Counted from the first letter of the stretch, positions 15,562 through 24,191 are shown. The stretch: 27,977 nucleotides of DNA from Heritagella sp051881655 (GCA_051881655.1 JBJEQH010000214.1:1-27977); one strand, 5' to 3'. Notes: generated by a model from the letters alone, not told the origin. Program-made: numbers and translations.

Positions 15562-15813
15562 TTGAAAGTGACAAAATATCCGGGAAAAATTGAAATTGAC
15601 CTGCACGGCCTGATGCGGGACGACGCGGAATACCGGCTGCGCCATCTGCTGACGAATGCGGGAAAGGATGTAAAGGAAGTGGTGGTCATCCACGGATATT
15701 CCCGCGGCACCGCCCTGCGGGATATGGTGCGGCAGGATCTGACCCACCCGCGCATTGCCGCCAAATTGCCCACGCTCAACGAAGGGACCACCCGGCTGCT
15801 TTTGAAAAAATAA
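15562..15813 (+). CDS. Stand-alone Smr domain protein
   Basis: An 83-residue protein consisting of only an Smr (MutS2 C-terminal-like) domain. It shows the DLHG motif (13-16) and the glycine-rich VVIHGYSRGTALRD (41-54), the usual Smr H-G-x-x-x-G box, and ends in two lysines. Smr domains bind or nick nucleic acids; in several proteins they cut RNA at stalled ribosomes, while in MutS2 they act on DNA or collided ribosomes. The start is TTG 15562, 8 nt after AGGAGG (15548-15553); the ATG at 15529 is upstream of that site and lacks an RBS. It has its own promoter and no partner gene. Which substrate it acts on cannot be told from the sequence. Confidence 0.88.
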   Translation: MKVTKYPGKIEIDLHGLMRDDAEYRLRHLLTNAGKDVKEVVVIHGYSRGTALRDMVRQDLTHPRIAAKLPTLNEGTTRLLLKK

Positions 15814-15866
15814 TGGGAAAAAGCTCGGTTTTATTCGGCTTTATACAAAAAACGTTCACAAATGTC

Positions 15867-15875
15867 TGGTAAAAT
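15867..15875 (+). promoter_or_regulatory. Extended -10 promoter of the ABC transporter genes
   Basis: TGGTAAAAT (TGn plus TAAAAT at 15870-15875) lies 77 nt before the ABC ATPase ATG. A TTCACA nearby (15855-15860) is only 9 nt away and cannot be its -35. The leader before the gene is purine-rich with no evident hairpin. Confidence 0.45.
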
Positions 15876-15951
15876 TTCTTTGAAAATTTGTGCGGAGAAA
15901 AGAAGCGGGCGAGAAGAGAATCGTTTCAGAACAGGAAGGAGCAGACCGGGT

Positions 15952-16653
15952 ATGGCGTTTGTCGAGTTTGAGAATGTGACGAAAATCTACCAAATGGGGG
16001 AAAACCGGATTGCAGCGGCGGATGGAGTGACCTTTTCCGTGGAGAAGGGCGAATTTGTGGTAGTGGTTGGCCCCAGCGGCGCGGGAAAAACCACGGTGCT
16101 GAATATTCTGGGAGGAATTGACAAACCCACCTCCGGCCGGATTTCGCTGGATGGTGATCTGGTCAGCGGGTACAACGATAAACAGCTGACCCAGTACCGG
16201 CGCCATGATGTGGGGTTTGTATTCCAGTTCTATAATCTGGTGCAGAATCTGACGGCGAAGGAGAACGTGGAGCTGGCCGCGCAGATTTGCCGGGATCCGC
16301 TGCCGGCTGACAAAGTACTGGAGGAAGTGGGGCTGAAGGACCGGATGGATAACTTCCCGGCGCAGCTCTCCGGCGGCGAACAGCAGCGTGTGGCCATTGC
16401 CCGCGCGCTGGCCAAAAATCCCAAGCTGCTTTTGTGCGACGAGCCTACCGGTGCACTGGACTACAATACCGGCAAGGCCGTTTTGAAGCTGCTGCAGGAT
16501 ACCTGCCGTCAGACGGGAAAAACCGTGATTATCATCACCCACAACTCAGCGTTCACCGCCATGGCCGACCGTGTCATCCGGATTCGCAGCGGAAAGGTGG
16601 CGGAAATGACAGTCAACCCCGATCCCATGCCGGCAGAAAGGATTGAGTGGTGA
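15952..16653 (+). CDS. ABC transporter ATP-binding protein (MacB/LolD type)
   Basis: A 233-residue ATPase subunit with Walker A GPSGAGKTT (40-48), Q-loop around FQFYNL (91-96), signature LSGGEQQR (139-146), Walker B LLLCDEPTG (159-167) and H-loop in IITHN. The FYNLVQNLTAKENVELA segment is typical of the MacB/LolD/FtsE group that works with FtsX-type permeases. The start is ATG 15952, with AAGGAG 10 nt upstream. The gene is 4 nt from the large permease gene, so the two form one transporter. Such pairs couple ATP hydrolysis to mechanical movement of an extracellular domain rather than to classical import. In Gram-positives they serve lipoprotein or peptide handling, antibiotic resistance or cell-wall hydrolase control. 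No two-component system is adjacent that would suggest the Bce type. Confidence 0.93.
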   Translation: MAFVEFENVTKIYQMGENRIAAADGVTFSVEKGEFVVVVGPSGAGKTTVLNILGGIDKPTSGRISLDGDLVSGYNDKQLTQYRRHDVGFVFQFYNLVQNLTAKENVELAAQICRDPLPADKVLEEVGLKDRMDNFPAQLSGGEQQRVAIARALAKNPKLLLCDEPTGALDYNTGKAVLKLLQDTCRQTGKTVIIITHNSAFTAMADRVIRIRSGKVAEMTVNPDPMPAERIEW

Positions 16654-16657
16654 GATC

Positions 16658-19600
16658 ATGAGAAGTTTTACCAAGGATATTCTGCGCTCGATCCGGAAAT
16701 CCCAAAGCCGGTTCTGGGCGATTTTTGGCATTGTGGCACTGGGCGCCGGCTTTTTCTGTGGGCTGAATGCCACCGGGTCGGATATGCGCGATACAACAGA
16801 TGCCTATGCCGACCGTACCCATCTGATGGATATTGAAATTCTCTCCACGCTGGGACTGACAGAAGAGGACGTGGAGGAAATCCGGAAGGTGGATGGGGTA
16901 CAGGCCGTCATGCCCGCATATCAGAAGGACGCCATGGTCAAGCTGGGAGAGAGCGAGGAGACCGTGGCACGCTTTCACAGCCTGCCCGCAGAGGGTGATG
17001 ACAGCTTAAATGAGCCGGTGTTGGTGGAGGGCCGTATGCCCGAAAACGAGGGCGAGTGCGTGGTGGGCACCAGCTCGACCATCGGCGGGAAAGCGATTGC
17101 CATTGGCGACAAGCTGATTTTAACAGAGGAAAAAGCAGAGGAGAACGACCTGAACCACCGGGAATACGAGATTGTGGGTCTGGTTGAGACCTCGTATTAC
17201 CTGTCTTTTTCCATGGGCACCAGCTCCATCGGAAACGGGCGGGTGGGGTTGTATGCCTATCTTCTGCCCGGGGAGTTTGACAGCGAATGCTATACGGATT
17301 TATTCCTGACGGTGTGCGGGGCCGAAGAGCTGGATTCCTTCTCCCAGGAGTACCGCGATACGGTGGATGCCGTGCAGGAAAAATTGGAGGAACTGAGCGA
17401 GACACGATTGCCTTTGCGGCGGGAGGAACTGGTGGGCGAGGCCCAGGAGGAACTGGACAAGGCCACGGCCGAGTATGAGGAAAAAGAGAGTGAGGTCAAT
17501 ACCCAGCTGGAAGAGGCACAGCAGCAATTGGAGGACGCCGAAATTCTGCTGAATGAAAAGGAACAGCAGCTGCTGCAGGCGGAAGAGAGCATCGAGGAGA
17601 ACGAGCGAACCCTGCAGGAAGCGAAAGAACAGTTGGATTTGGGATGGAAGGAATATGAAAACGGCCGCGATATGCTGGAGAGCCAGAAGGCACAGGCGCA
17701 GGCCCAGCTGAAGGAAGCGGAAGAGCAGCTGAAAGAGTACGAGGACGAATACGAAAGCGGGAAAATGCAGGTGGATCTGGCCACCTCGGCGCTGGGCCTC
17801 GTACAGCAGCAGCTCGAATTGACGCAGAATCTGCTCGACTCCCTCTCCAAAGCGGCGGAGATCCTGCCAGAGGATGGTTCCGTGCGGGAAAATCTCGAGG
17901 CCCTGCAGAAAAATGTGGATGACCTGCAGCAGCAGTGCACCCAGAAGCAGGCCGAACTGGAAGAGGCCAACCGGCAGCTGGAACAGGCCCGTGTGGAGCT
18001 GGACAAAGCCCAGCAGGAGTACGATACCCAAAAGCAGCAGGCGGACGAACAGCTGGCGCAGGCGGAAGAGCAGATGAATGACAGTTACCAGCAGCTGCGC
18101 GAGGGCAATCAGGAGTACTTAAGCGGATTAACCCAGCTGAACCAGGCCCGCAAGCAGGTGCAGGACGGCAAAAAGCAGCTGGAACAGGGACGGGAAGAGC
18201 TGGAAGAGAAAAAGCAGCAGTTTGAAGATGAGAGCCAGAAGGCCCAGAAGGAACTGCGCAGTGCCAAGCGCAAGCTGCAGGATGCCCAGACCGAACTGGA
18301 CAATGTGGAGCAGGGCACCTGGTATGTGCTGGACCGCAGCACCAATGTGGGCTTTGCCAGTATGGAGAACGACTCAAGCCGGATGGATTCACTGTGTACC
18401 GTTTTCCCGGTGATTTTCTTCCTGGTGGCGCTTTTGGTAGTGCTGACCACCATGACCCGCTATGTGGAAGAAGAGAGAATCCTGATCGGGACCTATAAAG
18501 CACTGGGATACAGCGGCGGGACCATTCTGATGAAGTACACATGGTACGCGGCGGTCCCCACCCTGCTGGGATGCATTGTCGGCCCGTTGATTGGTTTCTA
18601 CGCTCTGCCGGAGGTGGTGTGGAACGCCTACCGCCTGATGTACACTGTGCCGGACCTGGTTGCGCCTGTGCGCTTTGACCTGATGTTGGCCAGCCTGGCC
18701 ATTCTGATGCTGACCACCGTGGCGGCTACCATGGCGGCTGTGCTGGAGCATCTGCGCGAAGAACCGGCGGCCCTGATGATGCCGCGGGCCCCGAAGAACG
18801 GCAAGCATGTGCTGCTGGAGCATGTGCCCTTTATCTGGAACCGCCTCTCCTTTACCCATAAGGTCACGGTGCGCAACCTGTTCCGCTACAAAAAGCGGCT
18901 GGTCATGACCATGACCGGCATTGCGGGCTGCACGGCTCTGCTGGTAACCGGATTCGGCATCAAGGATTCGATTTCCGATATTGTCCACCTGGAGTACAGT
19001 GAGCTGTCGCTGTACGACTACTCGGCAACAACGGCGGAGAATCTGTCGGCCGAAGAGGCAGATGAAATTCTGGGAGATACCGGCGCCGAATACATGCGCT
19101 GCCTGATGAAAAATATGGATGCCAGTACAGGGAAAGACGAGAGAAGCGTGTATCTGTTGGTGCCGGAGGATACGGTTCAGATTACTTCGTTCCTGAATTT
19201 CCGTACCCGCAGCGGCCATCACGAAATCCCCTTTGGGGAGGATAGTGTCCTGATTACCGAAAAGCTCAGTGACAAACTGGGGGCTGTGGCTGGCGATACG
19301 ATTACTCTCAGCGACGGAACCCATCGCTATCAGGTGAAAGTGACCGGAGTGGTCGAGCACTATGTATACGACTATATCTATATGGCCCCGCAGGTATATA
19401 AGGCGACCTTCGGAAAAGAAGCCGGCATGAATCAGCTGCTGATCCACGCGCCGGAGGACGTGGAGAAAATGGAGAGGGTTCTCGACGGCAGTGAGCTCGT
19501 CAAGACCTATGTGAATATAGAAGAAAATGCGGCGGACTTTAACCGGATGCTCAGTTCTCTGGATATGGTGGTGATGGTGATTATCCTGTGCGCCGGGCTG

Positions 19601-19960
19601 CTGGCCTTCATCGTGCTGTACAATCTGACCAATATCAACGTGACCGAGCGTCAGCGGGAGATTGCCACCATGAAAGTGCTGGGCTTTACCGACCGGGAAG
19701 TGAATGCCTATGTCTACCGCGAGACGTTCCTGCTCACTCTATTGGGCGGCCTTGTGGGATTGGTATTGGGGGTTGTTCTGCACAGCTATGTGATCAATAC
19801 CGTGGAAGTGGATATGGTGATGTTTGGCCATGATGTAAAAATCCTCAGTTTTGTGATCAGCATGATTATCACCATGCTGTTCTCCGCCATTGTCAATCTG
19901 GTGATCAATGGAAAGCTGAAGAAGATTGATATGGTCGAATCCCTGAAGTCCGTGGATTGA
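16658..19960 (+). CDS. FtsX/MacB-like ABC permease with long extracellular coiled coil
   Basis: A 1100-residue permease. TM1 is at about 19-38, followed by a mixed extracellular domain (about 45-225) with VxGRMPENEGECVVG typical of MacB-like permeases. A very long Glu/Gln/Lys/Ala heptad region (about 230-552) follows. Then come TM2-4 (about 578-600, 630-651, 671-698), a second repeat beginning VTVRNLFRYKKR with TM5 (about 747-770), a second extracellular domain, and TM6-8 (about 970-991, 1020-1046, 1060-1084). The two FtsX domains are thus fused in one chain. ATG 16658 is chosen as the start; an upstream in-frame TTG at 16643 overlaps the ATPase gene. The coiled coil would reach far into the cell wall, suggesting mechanotransmission to a wall or surface partner. 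The transported or activated target is unknown. Confidence 0.9.
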   Translation: MRSFTKDILRSIRKSQSRFWAIFGIVALGAGFFCGLNATGSDMRDTTDAYADRTHLMDIEILSTLGLTEEDVEEIRKVDGVQAVMPAYQKDAMVKLGESEETVARFHSLPAEGDDSLNEPVLVEGRMPENEGECVVGTSSTIGGKAIAIGDKLILTEEKAEENDLNHREYEIVGLVETSYYLSFSMGTSSIGNGRVGLYAYLLPGEFDSECYTDLFLTVCGAEELDSFSQEYRDTVDAVQEKLEELSETRLPLRREELVGEAQEELDKATAEYEEKESEVNTQLEEAQQQLEDAEILLNEKEQQLLQAEESIEENERTLQEAKEQLDLGWKEYENGRDMLESQKAQAQAQLKEAEEQLKEYEDEYESGKMQVDLATSALGLVQQQLELTQNLLDSLSKAAEILPEDGSVRENLEALQKNVDDLQQQCTQKQAELEEANRQLEQARVELDKAQQEYDTQKQQADEQLAQAEEQMNDSYQQLREGNQEYLSGLTQLNQARKQVQDGKKQLEQGREELEEKKQQFEDESQKAQKELRSAKRKLQDAQTELDNVEQGTWYVLDRSTNVGFASMENDSSRMDSLCTVFPVIFFLVALLVVLTTMTRYVEEERILIGTYKALGYSGGTILMKYTWYAAVPTLLGCIVGPLIGFYALPEVVWNAYRLMYTVPDLVAPVRFDLMLASLAILMLTTVAATMAAVLEHLREEPAALMMPRAPKNGKHVLLEHVPFIWNRLSFTHKVTVRNLFRYKKRLVMTMTGIAGCTALLVTGFGIKDSISDIVHLEYSELSLYDYSATTAENLSAEEADEILGDTGAEYMRCLMKNMDASTGKDERSVYLLVPEDTVQITSFLNFRTRSGHHEIPFGEDSVLITEKLSDKLGAVAGDTITLSDGTHRYQVKVTGVVEHYVYDYIYMAPQVYKATFGKEAGMNQLLIHAPEDVEKMERVLDGSELVKTYVNIEENAADFNRMLSSLDMVVMVIILCAGLLAFIVLYNLTNINVTERQREIATMKVLGFTDREVNAYVYRETFLLTLLGGLVGLVLGVVLHSYVINTVEVDMVMFGHDVKILSFVISMIITMLFSAIVNLVINGKLKKIDMVESLKSVD

Positions 19961-19983
19961 GAAGAAGAAAGGAGAGAGATTTT

Positions 19984-20607
19984 GTGAAAGTATTGCTGAT
20001 AAACGGCAGCCCCCATGAGAATGGGTGCACCTATACCGCGCTGTGGGAGATCTCCCGGCAGCTGCTGCACCATGGCATTGAGAGCGAAATTTTCTGGATC
20101 GGGAAAAAGCCCATCGCCGGCTGCACCGCCTGCGGAGCCTGTAAGGGGAAGGGCCGGTGCGCTTTTGGTGAGAACGACGGTGTGAACGCCTGTGTCGAAA
20201 AAATGCGGCAGGCGGATGCCATTGTGGTGGGATCGCCGGTCTACTACGGCGGGCCCAACGGGTCGCTGCTCAGCCTGCTGGACCGCGTGTTCTACACGGC
20301 CGGGCGGGAATTTGCCCTGAAACCGGCGGCCGCCGTGGTCAGCTGCCGCCGCGGCGGAGCCAGTGCGGCGTTTGACCGGCTGAACAAGTACTTCACCATT
20401 TCCTCCATGCTGGTGGTCGGCAGCCAGTACTGGAACAGTGTGCATGGCAACACGCCGGAGGAAGTGCGCCGGGACGAAGAGGGCATGCAGGTGATGCGCA
20501 CCCTGGCCGAGAACCTGGCCTGGCTGCTGGGATGCCTGCAGGCCGGGGCGGATACGGTGGAAAAGCCCGTGTACGAGCCCCGCATCGCCACCAACTTTAT
20601 TCGGTAA
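19984..20607 (+). CDS. Iron-sulfur-type flavoprotein / NADPH-dependent FMN reductase family
   Basis: A 207-residue flavodoxin-fold protein. GSPHENGCT (8-16) is the FMN phosphate loop, and GSPVYYGGP (83-91) is the second flavin contact. Between them a compact cysteine set C47-x2-C50-x2-C53-x5-C59 matches the pattern of iron-sulfur flavoproteins, which bind a [4Fe-4S] cluster next to FMN and carry electrons in anaerobes. Related clostridial 'flavodoxin family' proteins share the cysteines, but cluster binding is not proven for all of them. The start is GTG 19984, 7 nt after AAAGGAGAG; the upstream ATG-like reading at 19957 overlaps the permease stop. It lies 23 nt after the permease and 18 nt before rsmE, so it may be co-transcribed with both. 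Confidence 0.82.
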   Translation: MKVLLINGSPHENGCTYTALWEISRQLLHHGIESEIFWIGKKPIAGCTACGACKGKGRCAFGENDGVNACVEKMRQADAIVVGSPVYYGGPNGSLLSLLDRVFYTAGREFALKPAAAVVSCRRGGASAAFDRLNKYFTISSMLVVGSQYWNSVHGNTPEEVRRDEEGMQVMRTLAENLAWLLGCLQAGADTVEKPVYEPRIATNFIR

Positions 20608-20625
20608 GAGAGGAGACGTTTCCCC

Positions 20626-21357
20626 ATGCCCCGTTTTTTTGTTGCCCCCTTTGCGGGGGACCGCTTTGTCCTGACGGGTGAGGATGCCCGCCATGCGGCC
20701 CGAAGCCTGCGCATGCAGCCGGGGGAGGAACTGACTCTGTGCGACGGAGAAGGGACCGACCTGCGCGGTGTGATTGACAGTGTGGAGCCCGACCGGGTGG
20801 AGGGGACGATCCTGTGCCGGGAGAAGAGCCGCGGGGAGGCGGATATCCGGGTGGTGCTGTACCAGGGCGTGCCCAAAGCGGATAAAATGGAGTTGATCGT
20901 GCAGAAAAGTGTGGAACTGGGCGTCAGTGAGATCGTGCCCACCGTGATGCGCCGCTGCATTTCCCGTCCGGATGAGGCCGGGGCCAGAAAGAAGACCGTG
21001 CGCTGGCAGAAAATTGCCCGCGAGGCCGCCCAGCAGAGCGGGCGGGGGATTATCCCCCCGGTGCGTGAGCCTATGGACCTGAAACAGGCGGCCGCCCGGG
21101 CCGCCGGGGAGGGGACGATCCTCACCTTTTACGAGGGCGGCGGCGAGAGCCTGAAAACCCTGCTGGCGGGAATTCAGCCCGGCCAGACGATTTCGCTGTT
21201 CATCGGGCCCGAGGGCGGGCTGGACGAGGGGGACCGGGAAATCCTGCAGCAGGCCGGGGCGCAAACCGCCACCCTGGGGCCGCGGATCCTGCGCACCGAG
21301 ACGGCGCCCCTCGCCGCACTGACGGCGGTGATGCTGCTCAGCGGCAATCTGGAGTAA
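20626..21357 (+). CDS. rsmE: 16S rRNA (uracil-1498-N3) methyltransferase RsmE
   Basis: A 243-residue SPOUT methyltransferase. The N-terminal PUA-like part (about 1-70) begins PRFFV and includes DARHAARSLRMQPG. The knotted SAM-binding half has the hallmark GPEGGL (194-199) and LGPRILRTETA (217-227), plus QKSVELGV (93-100) and QQSGRG (136-141). It methylates U1498 of 16S rRNA in the assembled small subunit. The length is standard for the family. The start is ATG 20626 with GAGGAG 9 nt upstream. It is followed after 13 nt by the SDR gene and probably shares its transcript. Confidence 0.95.
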   Translation: MPRFFVAPFAGDRFVLTGEDARHAARSLRMQPGEELTLCDGEGTDLRGVIDSVEPDRVEGTILCREKSRGEADIRVVLYQGVPKADKMELIVQKSVELGVSEIVPTVMRRCISRPDEAGARKKTVRWQKIAREAAQQSGRGIIPPVREPMDLKQAAARAAGEGTILTFYEGGGESLKTLLAGIQPGQTISLFIGPEGGLDEGDREILQQAGAQTATLGPRILRTETAPLAALTAVMLLSGNLE

Positions 21358-21370
21358 AGGGGGAAAAGCC

Positions 21371-22102
21371 ATGAAGACAGCGCTGATTACGGGGGCCTCC
21401 CGGGGGATCGGACGGGAGACGGCCCGGGCCTTTGCCGAGGACGGATACGCCCTGATCCTGCAGTATCACACCCAGGAGGAAAAAGCCCTCTCCCTGCGGG
21501 AGGAACTGCTGAAAATGGAGTGCCCCTGCCTGTGCGTTCGGGCGGATATCAGCCGGGAGGAAGAGGTGGAGGCGCTGTTTTCGGCGGCCGAAGCCGAGTT
21601 CTCCCATATTGATGTGCTGGTAAACAATGCGGGCATCGCCCAGCAAAAGCTGTTCACCGATCTGACCCTGCAGGACTGGGAGCGCCTGTTTGCGGTGGAT
21701 GTGACCGGCGTGTTTTTGTGCTGCCGTCGGGCTTTGCCGGGAATGATCCGCCGCCAGCAGGGGGTTATCCTCAACATCAGCTCCATGTGGGGGCAGGTGG
21801 GCGCTTCGTGTGAAGTGCATTATTCGGCGGCCAAAGCGGCGGTGATCGGGTTGACCAAAGCCCTGGCCAAGGAGGAAGGGCCGTCCCATATCCGCGTCAA
21901 CTGTATTGCCCCCGGGGTGATTGCGACTGAGATGAACGCGCACCTGACCCCGGAGGACATGGAGGGGCTGCGGGAGGAGACCCCCCTGCTGCGCATCGGA
22001 ACCTCGACGGACGTAGCCCGGGCCGCTGTATTCCTCGCCTCAGATCAGGCGTCGTTTATTACCGGACAGGTGCTGGGTGTCAACGGCGGAATGGTGGTAT
22101 AA
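21371..22102 (+). CDS. SDR oxidoreductase, FabG fold; likely EF-P 5-aminopentanone reductase (YmfI) type
   Basis: A 243-residue classical short-chain dehydrogenase. It shows the NAD(P) motif TGASRGIG (7-14), D59 in ADI, NNAG (85-88) and the catalytic set S138, Y151, K155, spaced exactly as in E. coli FabG. The segment SSMWGQVGASCEVHYSAAK around the active site and the ending SFITGQVLGVNGGMVV are, from memory, characteristic of clostridial proteins named EF-P 5-aminopentanone reductase after B. subtilis YmfI, rather than of fatty-acid FabG proteins. No fatty-acid gene is nearby, whereas rsmE directly precedes it, giving a translation-linked pair. The start is ATG 21371, 7 nt after AAAGGGGG. 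FabG-type reduction of 3-oxoacyl-ACP or a sugar dehydrogenase role remains possible. Confidence 0.85.
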   Translation: MKTALITGASRGIGRETARAFAEDGYALILQYHTQEEKALSLREELLKMECPCLCVRADISREEEVEALFSAAEAEFSHIDVLVNNAGIAQQKLFTDLTLQDWERLFAVDVTGVFLCCRRALPGMIRRQQGVILNISSMWGQVGASCEVHYSAAKAAVIGLTKALAKEEGPSHIRVNCIAPGVIATEMNAHLTPEDMEGLREETPLLRIGTSTDVARAAVFLASDQASFITGQVLGVNGGMVV

Positions 22103-22117
22103 AACTGAAAAAAGAAG

Positions 22118-22167
22118 AACCCCTGAAACGGGCTGTTTGACAGCGGCCTGTTTCAGGGGTTTTGTTT
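22118..22167. terminator. Bidirectional terminator between SDR and yfcE
   Basis: A 12-bp perfect stem AACCCCTGAAAC / GTTTCAGGGGTT, continued by an imperfect inner helix, is followed by TTTTGTTTT on the plus strand and by a T-rich run (plus-strand GAAAAAAGAAGAA) on the minus strand. It sits between the convergent stops at 22102 and 22177. Confidence 0.9.
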
Positions 22168-22176
22168 TGCGGAAAA

Positions 22177-22725
22177 TCAGTCCAGCGTGATGGTGGAAAG
22201 GGGAGTGTCGTCCAGATCCTTCATGGTGAAGGTGGAGCCGTCCATCAGGATGTACTGGTGGTGGCTGCCCTCTTTGGGGATGGAGACGGAACCGGGGTTC
22301 ATGTAGAAAAAGCCGCCCTTGTCACAGAAAGCGGGCACATGGGTGTGACCGTTCAGCAGAATATCGCCCGGCTGCAGGGGCGGCAGGTGGTCGGGATTGT
22401 ACACATGGCCATGGGTGGCATACAGTGTGCGCCCGCCGAAATTCAGCACCGCATAATCGGCCAGAATGGGGAACGGCAGGACCATCTGGTCCACGTCGCC
22501 GTCGCAGTTGCCCCGTACCGCCAGAATACGGTCGGAATACGCGGACAGCTGGGCGATCACATCCTTGGGATTATACTCCTCCGGCAGATCATTGCGGGGG
22601 CCGTGGTACAGAAAATCCCCCAGCAGCAGCATTTTTTCACACCCCTCCCGCTGGAAGGCGGCCAGCATCTCCCGGCAGAAACGGGCAGAACCGTGGATAT
22701 CGGAAGCAATGAACAGTTTCATCAT
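22177..22725 (-). CDS. yfcE: YfcE/MJ0936-type metallophosphodiesterase
   Basis: A 182-residue calcineurin-like phosphoesterase with all metal ligands in order: SDIHG (D9, H11), LLGDF (D37), RGNCD (N73), THGH (H105, H107) and NGHTHV (H127, H129). YfcE-type enzymes cleave artificial phosphodiesters and some 2',3'-cyclic or nucleotide substrates; the natural substrate is uncertain. The start is ATG 22725, 6 nt after AGAGGAG; a neighbouring ATG at 22722 or TTG at 22728 would change only one residue. It lies 66 nt downstream of the MFS gene in the same direction, so the two probably share the MFS promoter, with the bidirectional hairpin ending the message. Confidence 0.9.
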   Translation of the reverse strand: MMKLFIASDIHGSARFCREMLAAFQREGCEKMLLLGDFLYHGPRNDLPEEYNPKDVIAQLSAYSDRILAVRGNCDGDVDQMVLPFPILADYAVLNFGGRTLYATHGHVYNPDHLPPLQPGDILLNGHTHVPAFCDKGGFFYMNPGSVSIPKEGSHHQYILMDGSTFTMKDLDDTPLSTITLD

Positions 22726-22791
22726 CAAAAACTCCTCTCGGAAAAAAGAATCGTATGGTTTTCCACCGAAAAACGGCGGCGTGTGGAAAAG

Positions 22792-23988
22792 TCAGTCCGC
22801 CCCGGCGGAGCGGCGGGTGCAGCGGTGATACAGCCCCAGCCCCAACAGCAGCAAAACCGGGAACAGAATGGCCAGCAGCAGGCCGCTGCGCAGGCTACCG
22901 TCCATGGCATTGGCAAACAGCCCCACCACGGTGGGCCCCCCGGAACAGCCCAGGTCACCGGCCAGCGCCAGGAAGGCGAACAGCGCCGTACCCCCGCGGC
23001 GCAGAATGCGTGCCGCCATGCTGAAGGTGCCGGGCCACAGAATGCCCACTGAGAAGCCGCACACGGCGCAGCCCAGCAGACCAAACACCGGGTTTTCCGA
23101 CAGCGAAGCGGTCAGGTAGCAGGCGATGCACAGAAGAGAGCTGAAGAACATGGCGCGCACCACGTCCAGCCGGGCGGCGAATTTTGCATACAGCAGGCGG
23201 GCCAGCCCCATCATGGCAGCAAAGCTGCACGGCCCGGCCAGATCGCCGATGGTTTTGCTGACATGCAGCCCCGATTCCGCAAAGGAAGAGGCCCACTGGC
23301 TCATCCCCTGTTCCGAGGCACCGGCGCACAGCATCAGCAGCATCAATACCCAGAAGGCCTTCTGCCGGAAAAGCTGCCCAACGCCCATTCCCTCTTCCCC
23401 TTCCTCCACCAGGGGGAAAATGGGAACCTGTGTGAACAAAAAAGTGTTGAAAAGCGGCAGTACCGCCCACAGGCAGGCCAGAATGCGCCAATTGGCAATG
23501 CCGAACACGGTGAAAAACAGGGTGGAGAACAGAACCACGAACACATGACCCCAGCAGTAGAACGAGTGCAGCAGGCTCATGGCGGCAGCTTTCCCCTCAC
23601 CGGGGCAGGCTTCGACAATCGGGCTGATCAGCACCTCCGTCAGGCCCCCGCCGATGGAATAGAAGAAAATCGACAGCAGAATGCCCACATAGGGATCAGC
23701 AAAGCGCTGCGGCAGGACCGACAGGCTGATCAGGCCGACACCGATCAGAATATGGGCCAGTACAGCCCCCGCCCGGTACCCGATTTTGTCGATAAACCCG
23801 GCGGACAGAAGATCCACCAGCAGCTGGATGCTGAAGTTGACCGTGGTCAGCAGAGTGATGCGGTCCAGCGACAGGGAAAAGGTGGATTGGAAGGTTAAAA
23901 ATAACAGCGGAACAAAATTATTGACAATGGCCTGCGAGATGTACCCCAGGTAGCAGGCGTAAAAGGTATAACGGGTGTTTTGGCGCAT
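22792..23988 (-). CDS. Major facilitator superfamily transporter
   Basis: A 398-residue protein with about 12 hydrophobic helices in two halves, linked by a charged loop (about residue 192-205, with VEEGEEG). It has an FIDKIGYRAG cytoplasmic motif-A-like turn after the second helix (around 65-74), and GxxxGGGLTEV and WPGTFSMAARILRRGG segments that recall the FucP/NNP-like sugar porter branch. The substrate cannot be assigned. The start is ATG 23988, with AAGGGG about 9 nt upstream. A perfect extended -10 promoter lies at 24027-24035. Confidence 0.85.
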   Translation of the reverse strand: MRQNTRYTFYACYLGYISQAIVNNFVPLLFLTFQSTFSLSLDRITLLTTVNFSIQLLVDLLSAGFIDKIGYRAGAVLAHILIGVGLISLSVLPQRFADPYVGILLSIFFYSIGGGLTEVLISPIVEACPGEGKAAAMSLLHSFYCWGHVFVVLFSTLFFTVFGIANWRILACLWAVLPLFNTFLFTQVPIFPLVEEGEEGMGVGQLFRQKAFWVLMLLMLCAGASEQGMSQWASSFAESGLHVSKTIGDLAGPCSFAAMMGLARLLYAKFAARLDVVRAMFFSSLLCIACYLTASLSENPVFGLLGCAVCGFSVGILWPGTFSMAARILRRGGTALFAFLALAGDLGCSGGPTVVGLFANAMDGSLRSGLLLAILFPVLLLLGLGLYHRCTRRSAGAD

Positions 23989-24026
23989 ATAGGCTCTTCC
24001 CCTTCCTATCGTTTGGAAACAACCGT

Positions 24027-24035
24027 ATTATACCA
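24027..24035 (-). promoter_or_regulatory. Extended -10 promoter of the MFS-yfcE unit
   Basis: The minus strand reads TGGTATAAT, identical to the yfhO promoter element, 39 nt before the MFS ATG. The -35 position is T-rich but not consensus. Confidence 0.65.
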
Positions 24036-24142
24036 AAGCCATGGGAAAAAGGAAAGGGGCAAAGCGCTCTTTTCCCCTGTTACAGGTCTCCCCGGGACAT
24101 GACCATATAACAGGAAATGAAGTGGAAAAAGGAATAGCGGCC

Positions 24143-24191
24143 AAAAACTCCCGTCCCACTTTCCTGTTTGGAAAGCGGGACGGGAGTTTTT
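24143..24191. terminator. Long bidirectional terminator hairpin
   Basis: AAAAACTCCCGTCCC plus CTTTC pairs with GAAAG plus GGGACGGGAGTTTTT, with one A/C mismatch and a 7-nt loop. The A5/T5 flanks make it effective in both directions. It lies between the zinc-ribbon gene that ends at 24309 and the MFS promoter, insulating the two units. Confidence 0.85.

Noticed and set aside
17400..18310. Repetitive DNA as a possible tandem repeat array
   Set aside because: The repetition is at the protein heptad level with varied codons; there is no fixed DNA repeat unit.
17290..18542. Several Ser/Cys/Gln-rich minus-strand frames opposite the coiled coil
   Set aside because: These are mirror images of the Glu/Gln/Lys-rich heptads and carry no start signals.
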